Position numbers and translations under genes: made by a program. A DNA stretch of 64,000 nt. Origin: Arachnia propionica. Its GTDB lineage: Bacteria; Actinomycetota; Actinomycetes; Propionibacteriales; Propionibacteriaceae. The notes under the pieces are model-generated. The model saw only the letters and a program-made list of their open reading frames with translations. It was not told where the DNA came from and did not search any database. Below, one piece after another: positions 25,814-34,960 of the stretch. The stretch is from NCBI RefSeq assembly GCF_037055325.1, contig NZ_CP146373.1:2294001-2358000 (forward strand), written 5' to 3'. Position 1 is the stretch's first letter. Each line of letters opens with the position of its first letter.

Positions 25814-27076
25814 GCCCCGCTTCGGAACGGCGACGCCGTTTCCCGGCCCGCCGCGCGACTCACCGGAAAGCCGTTTCCCGCCGACCACGAGGTTGACGGC
25901 AGCTGCCAGGAGAGCCATTCCCAGCACGGAACCGACGAGCTGCGACGCCGCATCGAGGTAGGGAAACAACGCCAGGTGGAGCGTGGGTGAGCGAGGTCCG
26001 ATCGCTTCGTGCAGCAACCACGCGACCCCGACCTGGGATTGATTCACCGCGACGAATGACAGGCAGAAGATCACTATGGGTGCGGGCCCGGCGACGATGA
26101 TCCGTGACACGGCACCCCAGAAATGGCGCAGCGGGGTGATAACCGGTTCGGCGAACTCGGCGAGCACCCGCCGTGAACGCTCCGAGAGCTTTCCCAGACG
26201 CATGGCCACGCCCTTGGGAGTGGGCATTTCGCTGCTCGCGAGGTCGGCCTGGTAATTCGCGGCTCCGATGGCAAGCCACGCCAGAGGAATCACGACCAGC
26301 GTGCTGAATCCACCGCCGAGGCCCGCTACCCATTCGACGGCAGCCCGCACTGCATCCCCCACCGGTCCCAGCCATGCGGCGAACGCTTCCCAGGCCTTTG
26401 CAAGGTTGTCGACGACAGCTCTTTCTCGAATCCATTGGAGGATCTCCTTGAATTTCGACAAGAACGCCTTGGCGAGAGTGACGACCCACAGCGACTCCAG
26501 GTACATGGCCCCCAGTGCCGCGACCGTGGACCGACGGAAGACGTCAGTTATGGAGATGGCCTTGCGAAGGACCAGTGTCACGACCACCAGGAGCAGTAGA
26601 TACCACCCCTCCGCGTAGTCAAGCCGTGGCGCCAGGGTGGTCACAGGGGAGCTGGTGCTCACGTCGTAATAGACGTCCTGGACGTAGTAGCGGCTGTCCT
26701 GCGCCAGCAGACCCTGGGACGCGTACGCGGCTATGAAAGGAACCAGAACCCGGGCCGTGATCATGAAGTGGTAGTACCACCGCTCCAGAATCGTGGATCC
26801 CCGGTAGGTTCCCTGAAAGGCCGGCAGTGTCTCCGAGGTGACTCGCAGCATCAGCATCAGACTGATCAGGGTGCTCAACGGCGCAAATGGCAGAATCAAC
26901 ACCCCGACCGCCCCATGGAAATTCGATCCCCACAAAGCCAACCACAGGAACCCCATGCGCCCGATGATCCCGAGCAGGCACAGGCCGACGAGCTGTGGCC
27001 AGTGGTCGCGCAGCACACGGCCGGTGTCGGCCAGCAGACGCCCCCAGAGCACGAACCAGTCCCGCACCGAATCCAT
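25796..27076 (-). CDS. polytopic membrane protein, unknown function
   Basis: 426 residues from the ATG of MDSVRDWFVLWGRLLADTGR, one base after the stop of the upstream nucleotidase gene. About eight or nine hydrophobic segments, for example LVGLCLLGIIGRMGFLWLAL, ILPFAPLSTLISLMLMLRV, GWYLLLLVVVTLVLRKAI and LVVIPLAWLAIGAAN. An external loop of about 35 residues is Tyr/Ser/Asp-rich (RYYVQDVYYDVSTSSPV). No transporter or enzyme motif recognised. It is convergent with the three membrane-anchored proteins and could be their partner. Confidence 0.75.
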   Translation of the reverse strand: MDSVRDWFVLWGRLLADTGRVLRDHWPQLVGLCLLGIIGRMGFLWLALWGSNFHGAVGVLILPFAPLSTLISLMLMLRVTSETLPAFQGTYRGSTILERWYYHFMITARVLVPFIAAYASQGLLAQDSRYYVQDVYYDVSTSSPVTTLAPRLDYAEGWYLLLLVVVTLVLRKAISITDVFRRSTVAALGAMYLESLWVVTLAKAFLSKFKEILQWIRERAVVDNLAKAWEAFAAWLGPVGDAVRAAVEWVAGLGGGFSTLVVIPLAWLAIGAANYQADLASSEMPTPKGVAMRLGKLSERSRRVLAEFAEPVITPLRHFWGAVSRIIVAGPAPIVIFCLSFVAVNQSQVGVAWLLHEAIGPRSPTLHLALFPYLDAASQLVGSVLGMALLAAAVNLVVGGKRLSGESRGGPGNGVAVPKRGLQGDV

Positions 27077-27077
27077 G

Positions 27078-28745
27078 TTACTGAGACGAGCCGTCATGGA
27101 CGAGACGCCAGTTCTGCGCCTCTGGGATGTCGATGCCGTGCGCCAGGGCCCAGTCGATGAGGAGCTGACGAATGTCCACCATGTCGTTGTAAAGGACGGG
27201 GGCGTTCGCGACCTGCCGGTAGCCACCTGCTCCGCTGAGTCGATAGTGATTCAGGGCAACTGCGAACCGATCAGCATCGGGAACCGGTTCGCCCCCGGGG
27301 TGGCGCAGATCCGTGATGCGCCTCCCGACCGGTTCATTCAGGTTGATCTCGTAGTCGACACCCCATGCGATGTCGTACTGGTAGTCCCAGATGGTCTGGC
27401 CGTCGCGTTCGACGCTGGTCATGGTGGCGGGGTCGAAACGCTGGCCGTGTGGCAGGTCTGCGTAGTAACGGGCGGCGTGTTCCAGGTGTGCACGCAGCTC
27501 AGTACCGGTCAGCAGGACCGCGGCGAGGGTGTTGTCGAAGACGTAGAGGCTGGCGAGATCGCGGATGCTGACCGGCCCTTGCGGGATGACGGCGGTCCGT
27601 GACGTGGGCGCGGTGAGGCTGATCACGGGCAGGGTCGCGTACTGCCCGCTGGCCAGCGCCTCGGCGACGGTAGCGGCCTGGACGCGCTGGATGAAGTCGA
27701 TGGCCCCGGTGGCATGCCACCGGGAGTCGGAGGTGCTGAGTTCACGCGGGGACACCGCGACCTGCCGGTTCACGTGTGCACGAGTGGCCTCGTGGGCCTC
27801 GGCGACGGCGTCGAGCACCCGCGGGTCGGGCACCTCCCCTCGGGCGCGGTGGGGGGTGGCGCCCAGCACCTCGATGCGCCAGGAATCGCCGTCGTGCTCG
27901 GCTTCGATGACGGTCTCCGTCAGCCCTGCGGCGTGGGCCCTCGGCTGAGTGAGCAGGACCGGGCGGCCCGTGGCACGGCAGGTCACCCACTGCTCAGGTT
28001 CGTCGCGGTGCGTGTGTCCGATGACCATGACGTCGATACCCGGTACCTGCTCCGCGATCTCCCGGGCCGGATTCTCGGCAGGCGCGTCGGCGTTTGTGGC
28101 ATAGGTGGTCTGCCCGATCCCCGCGTGACACAGGACGACCACCATGTCGAACAGGAATTCCTCACGCAGCCTCGGCACCCAGTGGGATGCGGCGGCGACC
28201 ATGTCGGTGACGTCCACTTTCCCTGCGAGCTGCTGGCGGTCCCAGATCATCGCTCCCGGCGTGGTCAGGCCGAGCACCCCGATCCGGATCTCCCGCCCAT
28301 CGAGGTGGCGGGTCACAGACGCAAAGGCTGGGAACACCGGCAGTCCCGAATCGGAATCGACGACGTTGGCCCCGAGCAGCAGCGGGTCGAGCTGCTGCTC
28401 GAAGGAGTAGAGGAAATCAAGGCCGTAGTTGAACTCGTGGTTTCCGATGTTGACCGCGTCGTAGCCCATGACGTTGAACGCCGCCGCGAGCGGGTGAACC
28501 AGGCTTTCGGTCCCGGGCTCGTGTCGAGCGAAGAAGGTGCACAAAGGGTTGCCCTGGATGGTGTCGCCATTGTCCACCAACGCCACGGTCTCTGCCCCGC
28601 GTTCGGCCCTGATGCGTTCCACAACTGTGGACAGCTGGGCCAGCCCGGCCTCTGCTTCACCGGTCCAGGACTGGTCGCGATAGTAGTCCCAGTTCAGGAC
28701 GGTGCCGTGAACGTCCGTGGTGGCCAGCAACGTGAGTCGCGACAT
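27078..28745 (-). CDS. 5'-nucleotidase / 2',3'-cyclic phosphodiesterase family metallophosphatase
   Basis: 555 residues. N-terminal calcineurin-type phosphoesterase domain with metal ligands in LLATTDVHGTV, VDNGDTIQGNPLC, NIGNHEFNYGLDF, VVLCHAGIG and VMVIGHTHRDEP; C-terminal 5'-nucleotidase substrate domain from about residue 340 (FDNTLAAVLLTGTELRAHLE ... LNHYRLSGAGGYRQVANAPV). There is no signal peptide, unlike the periplasmic CpdB/UshA enzymes, so it should act in the cytoplasm. Start at 28745 after a GAAGGAG site; the frame extends upstream as noise. Followed by the polytopic membrane protein with one base between. Confidence 0.9.
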   Translation of the reverse strand: MSRLTLLATTDVHGTVLNWDYYRDQSWTGEAEAGLAQLSTVVERIRAERGAETVALVDNGDTIQGNPLCTFFARHEPGTESLVHPLAAAFNVMGYDAVNIGNHEFNYGLDFLYSFEQQLDPLLLGANVVDSDSGLPVFPAFASVTRHLDGREIRIGVLGLTTPGAMIWDRQQLAGKVDVTDMVAAASHWVPRLREEFLFDMVVVLCHAGIGQTTYATNADAPAENPAREIAEQVPGIDVMVIGHTHRDEPEQWVTCRATGRPVLLTQPRAHAAGLTETVIEAEHDGDSWRIEVLGATPHRARGEVPDPRVLDAVAEAHEATRAHVNRQVAVSPRELSTSDSRWHATGAIDFIQRVQAATVAEALASGQYATLPVISLTAPTSRTAVIPQGPVSIRDLASLYVFDNTLAAVLLTGTELRAHLEHAARYYADLPHGQRFDPATMTSVERDGQTIWDYQYDIAWGVDYEINLNEPVGRRITDLRHPGGEPVPDADRFAVALNHYRLSGAGGYRQVANAPVLYNDMVDIRQLLIDWALAHGIDIPEAQNWRLVHDGSSQ

Positions 28746-28841
28746 CTGGGCTCCTTCAGTCAGGGTCGCAGCGAGCCTATCGCCTCCGTCCATGGGGACC
28801 GCCGGGTTGTGCATCGGATGTCGCACGATCACAGTAAAGGC

Positions 28842-29630
28842 ATGCGTTTCGCCCTGGCACAGCTCCTTTCCACCGTCGATCCCCAGGAAAACCTGGCAAT
28901 GGTCACCGCCGCGGCCCGCCGGGCCACCCAGGGCGGAGCCGATGTGATGGTGTGCCCAGAGGCCACCATGTGCTCCTTCCTCCGCACGCCCACTCAGGTC
29001 GCCGAGACCTTTGACGGGCCGTGGGCCTCGACCGTGCGCCGCTTGGCCGGCGACCTCGGGATCACCATCATTGCGGGCATGTTCACCACGGCACACGACA
29101 GCCGGGTGCACAACACGCTCGTGGCGACCGGCGAATGCGAGGGCCGCTACGACAAGATCCATCTTTTCGACGCTCTCGGACATCGCGAGTCAGAAACCGT
29201 CGCACCGGGACGACGGTCGACGTCGATCAAGATCGCCGGGCACAGTCTGGGGCTGGCCGTCTGCTACGACGTAAGGTTTCCCACCCATTTCATCAACTTG
29301 GCCTTGGGAGGAGCCACGGTCATGGTGGTGTGCGCTTCCTGGGCACCCGGTCCGGGGAAGCTGCACCAGTGGCGAACTCTGGTGACGGCCCGGGCGATGG
29401 ATTCTGTATCTTTCGTGGTCGCCGTGGATCAGGCGCTTCAAGGCGACGGGGAAACCCCCAGCGGCCCGACGGGAATCGGCCACTCGATGGTGGTGGATCC
29501 CACCGGGCAGGTCCTGCTGGAGCTGGATGCGGAACCTGATCTGGCCTTTATCGATATCGATCCGGACAAGGTCGTCGTTACCCGGAAGACACTTCCAGTA
29601 CTCGACGGGAACCGGCTGCGGTCGCTGTGA
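28842..29630 (+). CDS. carbon-nitrogen hydrolase (nitrilase superfamily)
   Basis: 262 residues. The catalytic triad of the superfamily is visible: Glu in CPEATMCSFL, Lys in GRYDKIHLFDALG and Cys in LGLAVCYDVRFP. The sequence is closest in style to the deaminated-glutathione amidase/omega-amidase branch (Nit1/NitB-like), which repairs side products of transamination; assignment to that branch is inference. Divergent from the nucleotidase gene with 96 bases between starts. Confidence 0.88.
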   Translation: MRFALAQLLSTVDPQENLAMVTAAARRATQGGADVMVCPEATMCSFLRTPTQVAETFDGPWASTVRRLAGDLGITIIAGMFTTAHDSRVHNTLVATGECEGRYDKIHLFDALGHRESETVAPGRRSTSIKIAGHSLGLAVCYDVRFPTHFINLALGGATVMVVCASWAPGPGKLHQWRTLVTARAMDSVSFVVAVDQALQGDGETPSGPTGIGHSMVVDPTGQVLLELDAEPDLAFIDIDPDKVVVTRKTLPVLDGNRLRSL

Positions 29631-29638
29631 CGTTGTCA

Positions 29639-29657
29639 CTGGACGGCTTCCGTCCAG
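29639..29657 (+). terminator. short hairpin after the nitrilase gene
   Basis: CTGGACGG and CCGTCCAG around a three-base loop, eight bases after the stop. No T-tract, so a weak or Rho-assisted terminator at most. Confidence 0.4.
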
Positions 29658-29743
29658 GATGTCATCAGCTCTCCACAAACTCGGTGTTGAGAAACGGATG
29701 CAACCAGTAAGCGTTCGCACACCTCTCGCGGGACGAGAGACCC

Positions 29744-29953
29744 TAGGGCGGGTGTCGGTTCACAGCACTCGCCACCCTCCACATCTACGGTTCGAGCGAC
29801 CTGTGGGCCCCCACCGAGGAGGGTGTTCAGAAATATCGCAACAACGGCACCACGGACTGGAGAGAAATTGGCACCATAGTGCGTGACGTGATCTACCACG
29901 TCGTCCTGACGTGGATGTCCCTGCTGATCCCCAGCGTCTGGAGCCTGGCATGA
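29744..29953 (+). pseudogene. C-terminal remnant of an unknown gene before the FtsX permease
   Basis: A frame open from just after a TAG at 29741-29743 to a TGA at 29953 reads like protein (LHIYGSSDLWAPTEEGVQKY, then WREIGTIVRDVIYHVVLTWM) and its stop overlaps the permease ATG as ATGA, the normal sign of an operon partner. No usable start or ribosome site precedes it, apart from a GTG that would give 24 residues. I read it as the tail of a gene that lost its 5' part. Confidence 0.4.
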
Positions 29954-32343
29954 AAGACCATTTGTACCTGCGGTATTCCCGCAACGATCTGAAAAGGAAC
30001 TGGGGTATCAACGCGGCCCTCATGGCCATCCTGATCCTCAGCGCCTTCCTCATGGCAACCGGCTGCATGGTGATGGAACGCCTCCTCGGCGGCATCAACC
30101 AGCTCTTCGAGGAGGCCAAACCACCTCATTTCCTGCAGATGCACACCGGGGACTACGACACCAAGGCTCTCGACGACTTCGCAGCCGCACATCCCGAGAT
30201 CGACTCGTGGTTCATCGAGGACATGGTGGGGTACGACTCCTCCTCTCTGACATGGTCCCGGTCTTCGACAAGTGAATCCGGAAGCCTGGCAGCGAGCCTC
30301 ATTGACAACCTGTTCATCACGCAGAACAAGAAATTCGACCACCTGCTGGACGGCTCGGGCACCGCCGTGGAACCGGGCAACGGGGAGGTCTACGTCCCCG
30401 TTGCCTACCAGGACACGTTCGACCTCCGAGTCGGCGACACCCTTTCGATCCAGACGGACACAGGGCCCCGTGACTTCACGATCTCGGGTTTCGTCCGCGA
30501 CTCCCAGATGGCCTCCTCACTGTCCTCCGCGACCCGGTTCGTCATCTCCCCCGACGACTTCGCCGCCCTCGAGTCCGCGGGCGGGGGAAATAGCGAGATC
30601 ATCGTTGAGTACCGACTCACGGATACTTCCAAGGCCAGCGCCTTGCAGACGGCATACGACTCGGGTCACTCCCTTCCCCGCAACGGCCCAGCCGTCACGT
30701 TCGACATGATCCGCCTGATCAACGCGTTCAGCGACGGGCTCGTCGCGGTGGCGCTGGTCTTCGCCAGCCTCCTGCTGGTGGTGATCGCCCTGATCAACCT
30801 GCGTTTCGTCATCCGGGGAACCATGGAGGACGAGGTCCGCGAGATCGGTGTCATGCGAGCCATCGGGCTCCCCGCGCGAGCGATCACGGGGCTCTACCTG
30901 GGCAAGTACAGCATCATGGCGCTCCTGGCATGCGTCATCGGCGGGCTGCTCGGCATCTTCGCCACGAATTTGTTGACGACCAGCATCGTCAAGAACTACT
31001 CCGCTTCCGCTCCCGGACCGGCCACCATCCTGACACCCGTGATCGCCTTGGCGTTGGTGTATCTCCTCGTCGTCGGAATCTGCCGCGGCATCCTGCGCGG
31101 GATCCGCCGCATCGAGGTGGTGAATGCCCTGGTGCGCGGCAGCACCCTGAACGACCGGCAGATCGCGAGGAAAGCCGCTGGGCTGGCCCGCAGGGCGCGC
31201 CGCACCAGTCTGGGTGCGGGGCGAGGCAGCATCAACCGGCGCTTGTCTCTGGCGGATCTGCGCGCCGAGATGGGCCAGTGGATCCTCATTCCATTGGTGT
31301 TCTTCCTGACCTCGTTGCTGCTGATTCTTCCCATGAACCTGCTCAGCACCTTCTCCAGCCCGCGGTTCGTCACCTACATGGGGGCTCCCGAATCCGACAT
31401 CCGCGCCGACGTGCAGTTCTCGAAAGAAGTCGAGGCCACACGTGGCAAGCTCGTGAGTGCGTTGGAGAATGACCAGCGCCTCACCAACATCCGGACCTAC
31501 GCGAACGTCCTGTACGAAACCCAAGGGAAAGAAGGCTGGGAGACGCTGCGCGTGGAGGTCGGTGACTACTCGGGCAACACCGTGAAGTTCCTCACCGGCA
31601 GCCGCCCGGAAAACGGTCACATCGCACTGTCCGTGCTGAACGCGAAGAAATACAACGTCAAGGCCGGTGACACCATGGCCATCAGGCTCGACGGGAAAAC
31701 GAGCACCGTCACGGTCTCGGGCACCTACCAAGACGTCACCAGCGGCGGACACACCGCCAAAATGCAGGGCTCCGTCACGGAGGGCGCCGCCAGCTACGTC
31801 ATCTACGCCAACACGGCCGGGGGCACCGACCCCGCCGCGATCGCGGCGGAGTACGACTCCCAATACAAGCACGCGAGCGTCATCCCAATGCAGGAATACG
31901 TGAAGCAGACCCTGTCATACGTAACCGACGCGTTCCGCAGCGCCGCTCTGCTGTCTCTCGTCTTCGGCCTGGCCGTAGCGGCCCTGATCACCGGGTTGTT
32001 CCTGAAACTGCGACTCACCCGGGAACGCCACCGAATGGGTGTGCTGTCCGCGCTCGGGTTCTCCAGGAACGAACTCATCAGCCAGGTCCGGTTCAAGACG
32101 GTGCTCACCGTGGCGGCCGGCACCGCCGTCGGCACGGTGTTCACCGCCACCCTCGGGGAGGGGCTGATCAGCGGATTGATCTCGCTGACCGGCATCGGCC
32201 TGACCAGTCTGAGTTTCATCCCCAATCCGCTTCTGGTCTACCTCGGCTACCCCTTGCTCCTCATCACGGTTGGCTTCCTCGCCTCCGTGCCGCTCACCGC
32301 CGGGTTGCGCCGCGGCGGATCCAGCGAATGGCTCACCAAGTAA
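29950..32343 (+). CDS. ABC transporter permease, FtsX/MacB-like, two-repeat
   Basis: 797 residues with the FtsX duplicated layout: TM1 (about 20-42), a large extracytoplasmic MacB-like periplasmic domain, three helices around residues 255-385 (VALALVFASLLLVVIALIN), then a second set with TM near residue 420, another outer domain and three final helices (GLAVAALITGLFLKLRLTRE). The characteristic motif EIGVMRAIGLPARAI follows the first FtsX helix, and HRMGVLSALGFSRNE the second. Such permeases export peptides or lipids or transmit mechanical signals. The start is ATG at 29950 with GGAG upstream; the ATPase gene follows after 11 bases. Confidence 0.88.
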   Translation: MKDHLYLRYSRNDLKRNWGINAALMAILILSAFLMATGCMVMERLLGGINQLFEEAKPPHFLQMHTGDYDTKALDDFAAAHPEIDSWFIEDMVGYDSSSLTWSRSSTSESGSLAASLIDNLFITQNKKFDHLLDGSGTAVEPGNGEVYVPVAYQDTFDLRVGDTLSIQTDTGPRDFTISGFVRDSQMASSLSSATRFVISPDDFAALESAGGGNSEIIVEYRLTDTSKASALQTAYDSGHSLPRNGPAVTFDMIRLINAFSDGLVAVALVFASLLLVVIALINLRFVIRGTMEDEVREIGVMRAIGLPARAITGLYLGKYSIMALLACVIGGLLGIFATNLLTTSIVKNYSASAPGPATILTPVIALALVYLLVVGICRGILRGIRRIEVVNALVRGSTLNDRQIARKAAGLARRARRTSLGAGRGSINRRLSLADLRAEMGQWILIPLVFFLTSLLLILPMNLLSTFSSPRFVTYMGAPESDIRADVQFSKEVEATRGKLVSALENDQRLTNIRTYANVLYETQGKEGWETLRVEVGDYSGNTVKFLTGSRPENGHIALSVLNAKKYNVKAGDTMAIRLDGKTSTVTVSGTYQDVTSGGHTAKMQGSVTEGAASYVIYANTAGGTDPAAIAAEYDSQYKHASVIPMQEYVKQTLSYVTDAFRSAALLSLVFGLAVAALITGLFLKLRLTRERHRMGVLSALGFSRNELISQVRFKTVLTVAAGTAVGTVFTATLGEGLISGLISLTGIGLTSLSFIPNPLLVYLGYPLLLITVGFLASVPLTAGLRRGGSSEWLTK

Positions 32344-32354
32344 AAGAGACGATC

Positions 32355-33116
32355 ATGCCAACCATCACGCTCGACTGCACTGAAATCACCAAGACCTACA
32401 CCACCACCGACCCACCGACCCACGTTCTCCACGGGGTCGATCTCCAGGTGCCCGAAGGGGAATTCCTGGTCATCATGGGAGCTTCGGGATCCGGCAAGTC
32501 GACTCTGCTCTACAACATCAGTGGCATGGACCGGCCCACCGCAGGAACAGTGCGTCTCGAGGGGCGGGAACTGACCGGTCTCAGCGACAAGGAAATGAGC
32601 CGGGTTCGTCTGACCCGCATGGGTTTCGTGTTCCAACAGGCGTATTTCCTGTCCAATCTCACCATCCGCGACAACGTGCTGCTTCCCGCGCTCAAGGCCG
32701 ACCCGAGAAGAGCCGGCGAAGCAGCCTCCCGGGTGGATGCGCTGCTCGACCGGTTCGGCATCGGGCACGTCAAGCAGCACGGGATCACGGAGGTCTCCGG
32801 TGGGCAGCTCCAGCGCGCCTCCATCTGCCGGGCGCTTGCCGGTGAACCGGCAATCGTGTTCGCCGACGAACCTACCGGAGCGCTGAACAGCTCCATGACA
32901 ACCGAGGTCATGGACGCCCTGTCCGATGTCCACTCCGAGGGGCGGACCATCGTCATGGTCACCCACGACCCGGCGTGCGCGGCCCGCGCGGACCGGGTGG
33001 TGTATCTGAGAGACGGGCGGCTCGTGGACTCGCGTTCCATGAACCGCCGGCATCCTGCACATGCCACACAACGCGAGGATGACCTCCTGGCCTGGCTGCG
33101 CGACCTCGGTTTCTAG
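32355..33116 (+). CDS. ABC transporter ATPase, MacB/LolD type
   Basis: 253 residues. Walker A MGASGSGKST, Q-loop FVFQQAYFLSNLT, signature EVSGGQLQRASICRALAGEP, Walker B IVFADEPTGALN and H-switch VMVTHDPACAA. The LolD-type features (IMGASGSGKSTLLYNISGMD, PTGALNS) match the FtsX-type permease directly upstream. N-terminus MPTITLDCTEITKTY chosen after an internal ATG with a GAGAC site. Together the two form one transporter. Confidence 0.92.
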   Translation: MPTITLDCTEITKTYTTTDPPTHVLHGVDLQVPEGEFLVIMGASGSGKSTLLYNISGMDRPTAGTVRLEGRELTGLSDKEMSRVRLTRMGFVFQQAYFLSNLTIRDNVLLPALKADPRRAGEAASRVDALLDRFGIGHVKQHGITEVSGGQLQRASICRALAGEPAIVFADEPTGALNSSMTTEVMDALSDVHSEGRTIVMVTHDPACAARADRVVYLRDGRLVDSRSMNRRHPAHATQREDDLLAWLRDLGF

Positions 33117-33237
33117 ACCCAGAACATACAGAACACCCCGGAACCTGGATCAGGAGAGCGTCCCACCCCTGACCCCATAGTTGGTCGCGCCCTCAACAGC
33201 CGCGACGCCCCACCTCATAGCACAAGGAGAAACCATC

Positions 33238-33933
33238 ATGACCGAAACCGACTTCATCACCGGTATGGGTATGGTGAGCCTCCTCGGCGCCACCACTGAC
33301 GAGTTCGAGAGAAACCTACTCCAGGGACGCCACGGCATTGTTCCCCTCCCCAAGGAACGAAAAGAAGGCCTGACCGTTCAGGTTTACGCTCCCGCGGCGG
33401 GGCGGAGATGCTGGGAACCCGGCTGGCCTTGACGGGGTTCCAGAACCTGCGCGCGCTCACCCCGGTCGGTGACCCCGATCGCGCAGGCCTCCCCTTCGAA
33501 AGGGCCCGGGCAGGATTCGTCATGGGCGAGGGCGGTGCGGCCGCGGACCGGGCCATCAGTGACGCCTTGGCAGAAGCCGGTCCCACCTCAGGGACCGAAC
33601 ACATCAATGCTCATGGCACGGGAATCGTCAAGAACGACCGCGTGGAATCCCTGGCCATCTCCCGAGCGTTTGGGCCTCATTCCCCGTGAACTCAACGAAA
33701 TCGATGACCGGTCACCTCATGGGGCGGCAGACGCCCTGGAAACGATCGCATCAGTCCTCGCCCTACTTCGCGACGAGGTACCACCCACGGTTGGAACTTC
33801 AGAGCTGGATCCACGCATCGACATCGATGTAGTGCTGAAAGCCTCCAGAAAAACCAAACTCGCACGCGCTGTTTCCCTGTCGCTGGGTTTCGTGGGACGA
33901 AATGCGTGCCTGATCTTGGAGAAGGCAACATGA
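33238..33933 (+). pseudogene. beta-ketoacyl synthase (FabF-like), deleted and frameshifted
   Basis: Three pieces in different frames. The first (33238) is the true N-terminus: FITGMGMVSLLGATTDEFER then GRHGIVPLPKERK, preceded by an AAGGAG site. The second gives MLGTRLALTGFQNLRALTPV, RARAGFVMGEGGA and HINAHGTGIVKNDRVESLAI (first catalytic His). The third gives SPHGAADALETIASVLALLR and ends FVGRNACLILEKAT. The block with the active-site cysteine is missing between pieces one and two. A normal protein would be about 400 residues; about 230 codons remain. It overlaps the next gene by ATGA. Confidence 0.85.
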
Positions 33934-34640
33934 CAATCGATCTCGTCATCACTGACGCCGATACACTCGACGCTCATTCTTTCAGGACCTTGAAATCACT
34001 ACTACCGCATGAGCGACAGGAACGAAGCGAGAACTACGGCAGAAGGGTGGACCGCTACACGAGCGTCGTGGCGTTCGCACAACTTAAGAAAACTGTGGAC
34101 GGATTAAGAAAACTGTGGACGGAGCGCCACCGCCACCCACTACCGGTGATAACGGGGCAGGTTCGGGAAACTCGGATTCAGCAAGGATTCCGGCCTGCAC
34201 TTCAACTGGCCCCACGACTCGACTCTGTGTGCGTGCGCGTTGACCCCGATACCGGTGGGGGTTGACATGTCAGACCCCGTCCCCTTCGAGCAGGATCTGT
34301 CTCACTACATGGCGGCTCGGGGGAACGTCGCCTCAGAGGGCATCTGCAACGCAAGAACGACCTCAGTGCGCTGTGGCCCCGGAAAGAGGCAACGGTCAAG
34401 CGCACCGGCATGGGACTGACAACACCGCTGCAGCAAATCGACACCACGACGGCGAAGGATATCCTCACCTACGCGTGCGAAGCAACGGACTTCCAGGTCA
34501 GTGTGAGTGTCCAAGGCCTCACCGCGGATGCGCTCCGAGACCAGCTGCGGGTGCGTTTCCTCACCCCGCGCCCCCTTTTCCACGTGACTCGAGGGGCCAC
34601 ACGACACCCTCTCCGCCAGCTGACCCCCACCCTGACGTGA
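33930..34640 (+). pseudogene. 4'-phosphopantetheinyl transferase, frameshifted
   Basis: Sfp-like transferase remnant that would have activated carrier proteins. Start: MTIDLVITDADTLDAHSFRT, then LLPHERQERSENYGRRVDRY. Next frame: GKLGFSKDSGLHFNWPHDST then PIPVGVDMSDP (the GVD metal-binding motif region). Next frame: LSALWPRKEATVKRTGMGLT, which is the family's WxxKEAxxK motif, running to the stop at 34640. At least two frameshifts separate the pieces. A 20-base tandem duplication lies at 34084. Coupled to the dead ketosynthase by ATGA, so both come from one former lipid or polyketide operon. Confidence 0.8.
34084..34123. repeat. perfect 20-base tandem duplication inside the transferase pseudogene
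   Basis: TTAAGAAAACTGTGGACGGA occurs twice head to tail without a mismatch. As 20 is not a multiple of three, it alone shifts the frame of the transferase pseudogene. Confidence 0.97.
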
Positions 34641-34960
34641 CGTCCACCACAGCCGGGACCCACACAATACCGGCCCCGGCCCGGGGAATCTTCCGTCGCC
34701 GACCATAAAACACACGACGTTCCGTTTTCCAAGATTTTTCTGGCTAGTTCCCGATGCACCTTTTTCTTGATAGCGTGATGCGGTGACAAGTTACATCGCA
34801 GTCATTTCACAGAGGCTACGCGACAAGCGTGTCACGTCATTTTCCCCGCCCCACGCGTCTCACCCACACCAAGAGCCAAAATTTCAACAAGCTTAGGCGG
34901 GACAGGTGAGCATTCCGAAACAATCAATTTCATGATTCAATGAAAGGGTGTCATGAAATC
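34641..34960. other. AT-rich intergenic region upstream of the first SGNH gene
   Basis: No gene seen in 320 bases of clearly lower GC than the surroundings. It contains a candidate weak promoter (TTGATA near 34768 with TTACAT 18 bases on) and repeated GTGACAAG/CGACAAG...GTGTCACG half-sites (34784-34838) that could be regulator sites. It holds the promoter of the first SGNH gene or of nothing else visible. Confidence 0.4.

Noticed and set aside
30517-31872. 451-residue minus-strand ORF
   Set aside because: Antisense to the FtsX permease, which is supported by its motifs and by coupling to the ATPase.
34084-34123. Tandem 20-mer as a start of a CRISPR or VNTR array
   Set aside because: Only two copies with no spacer; simple slippage duplication inside a pseudogene.
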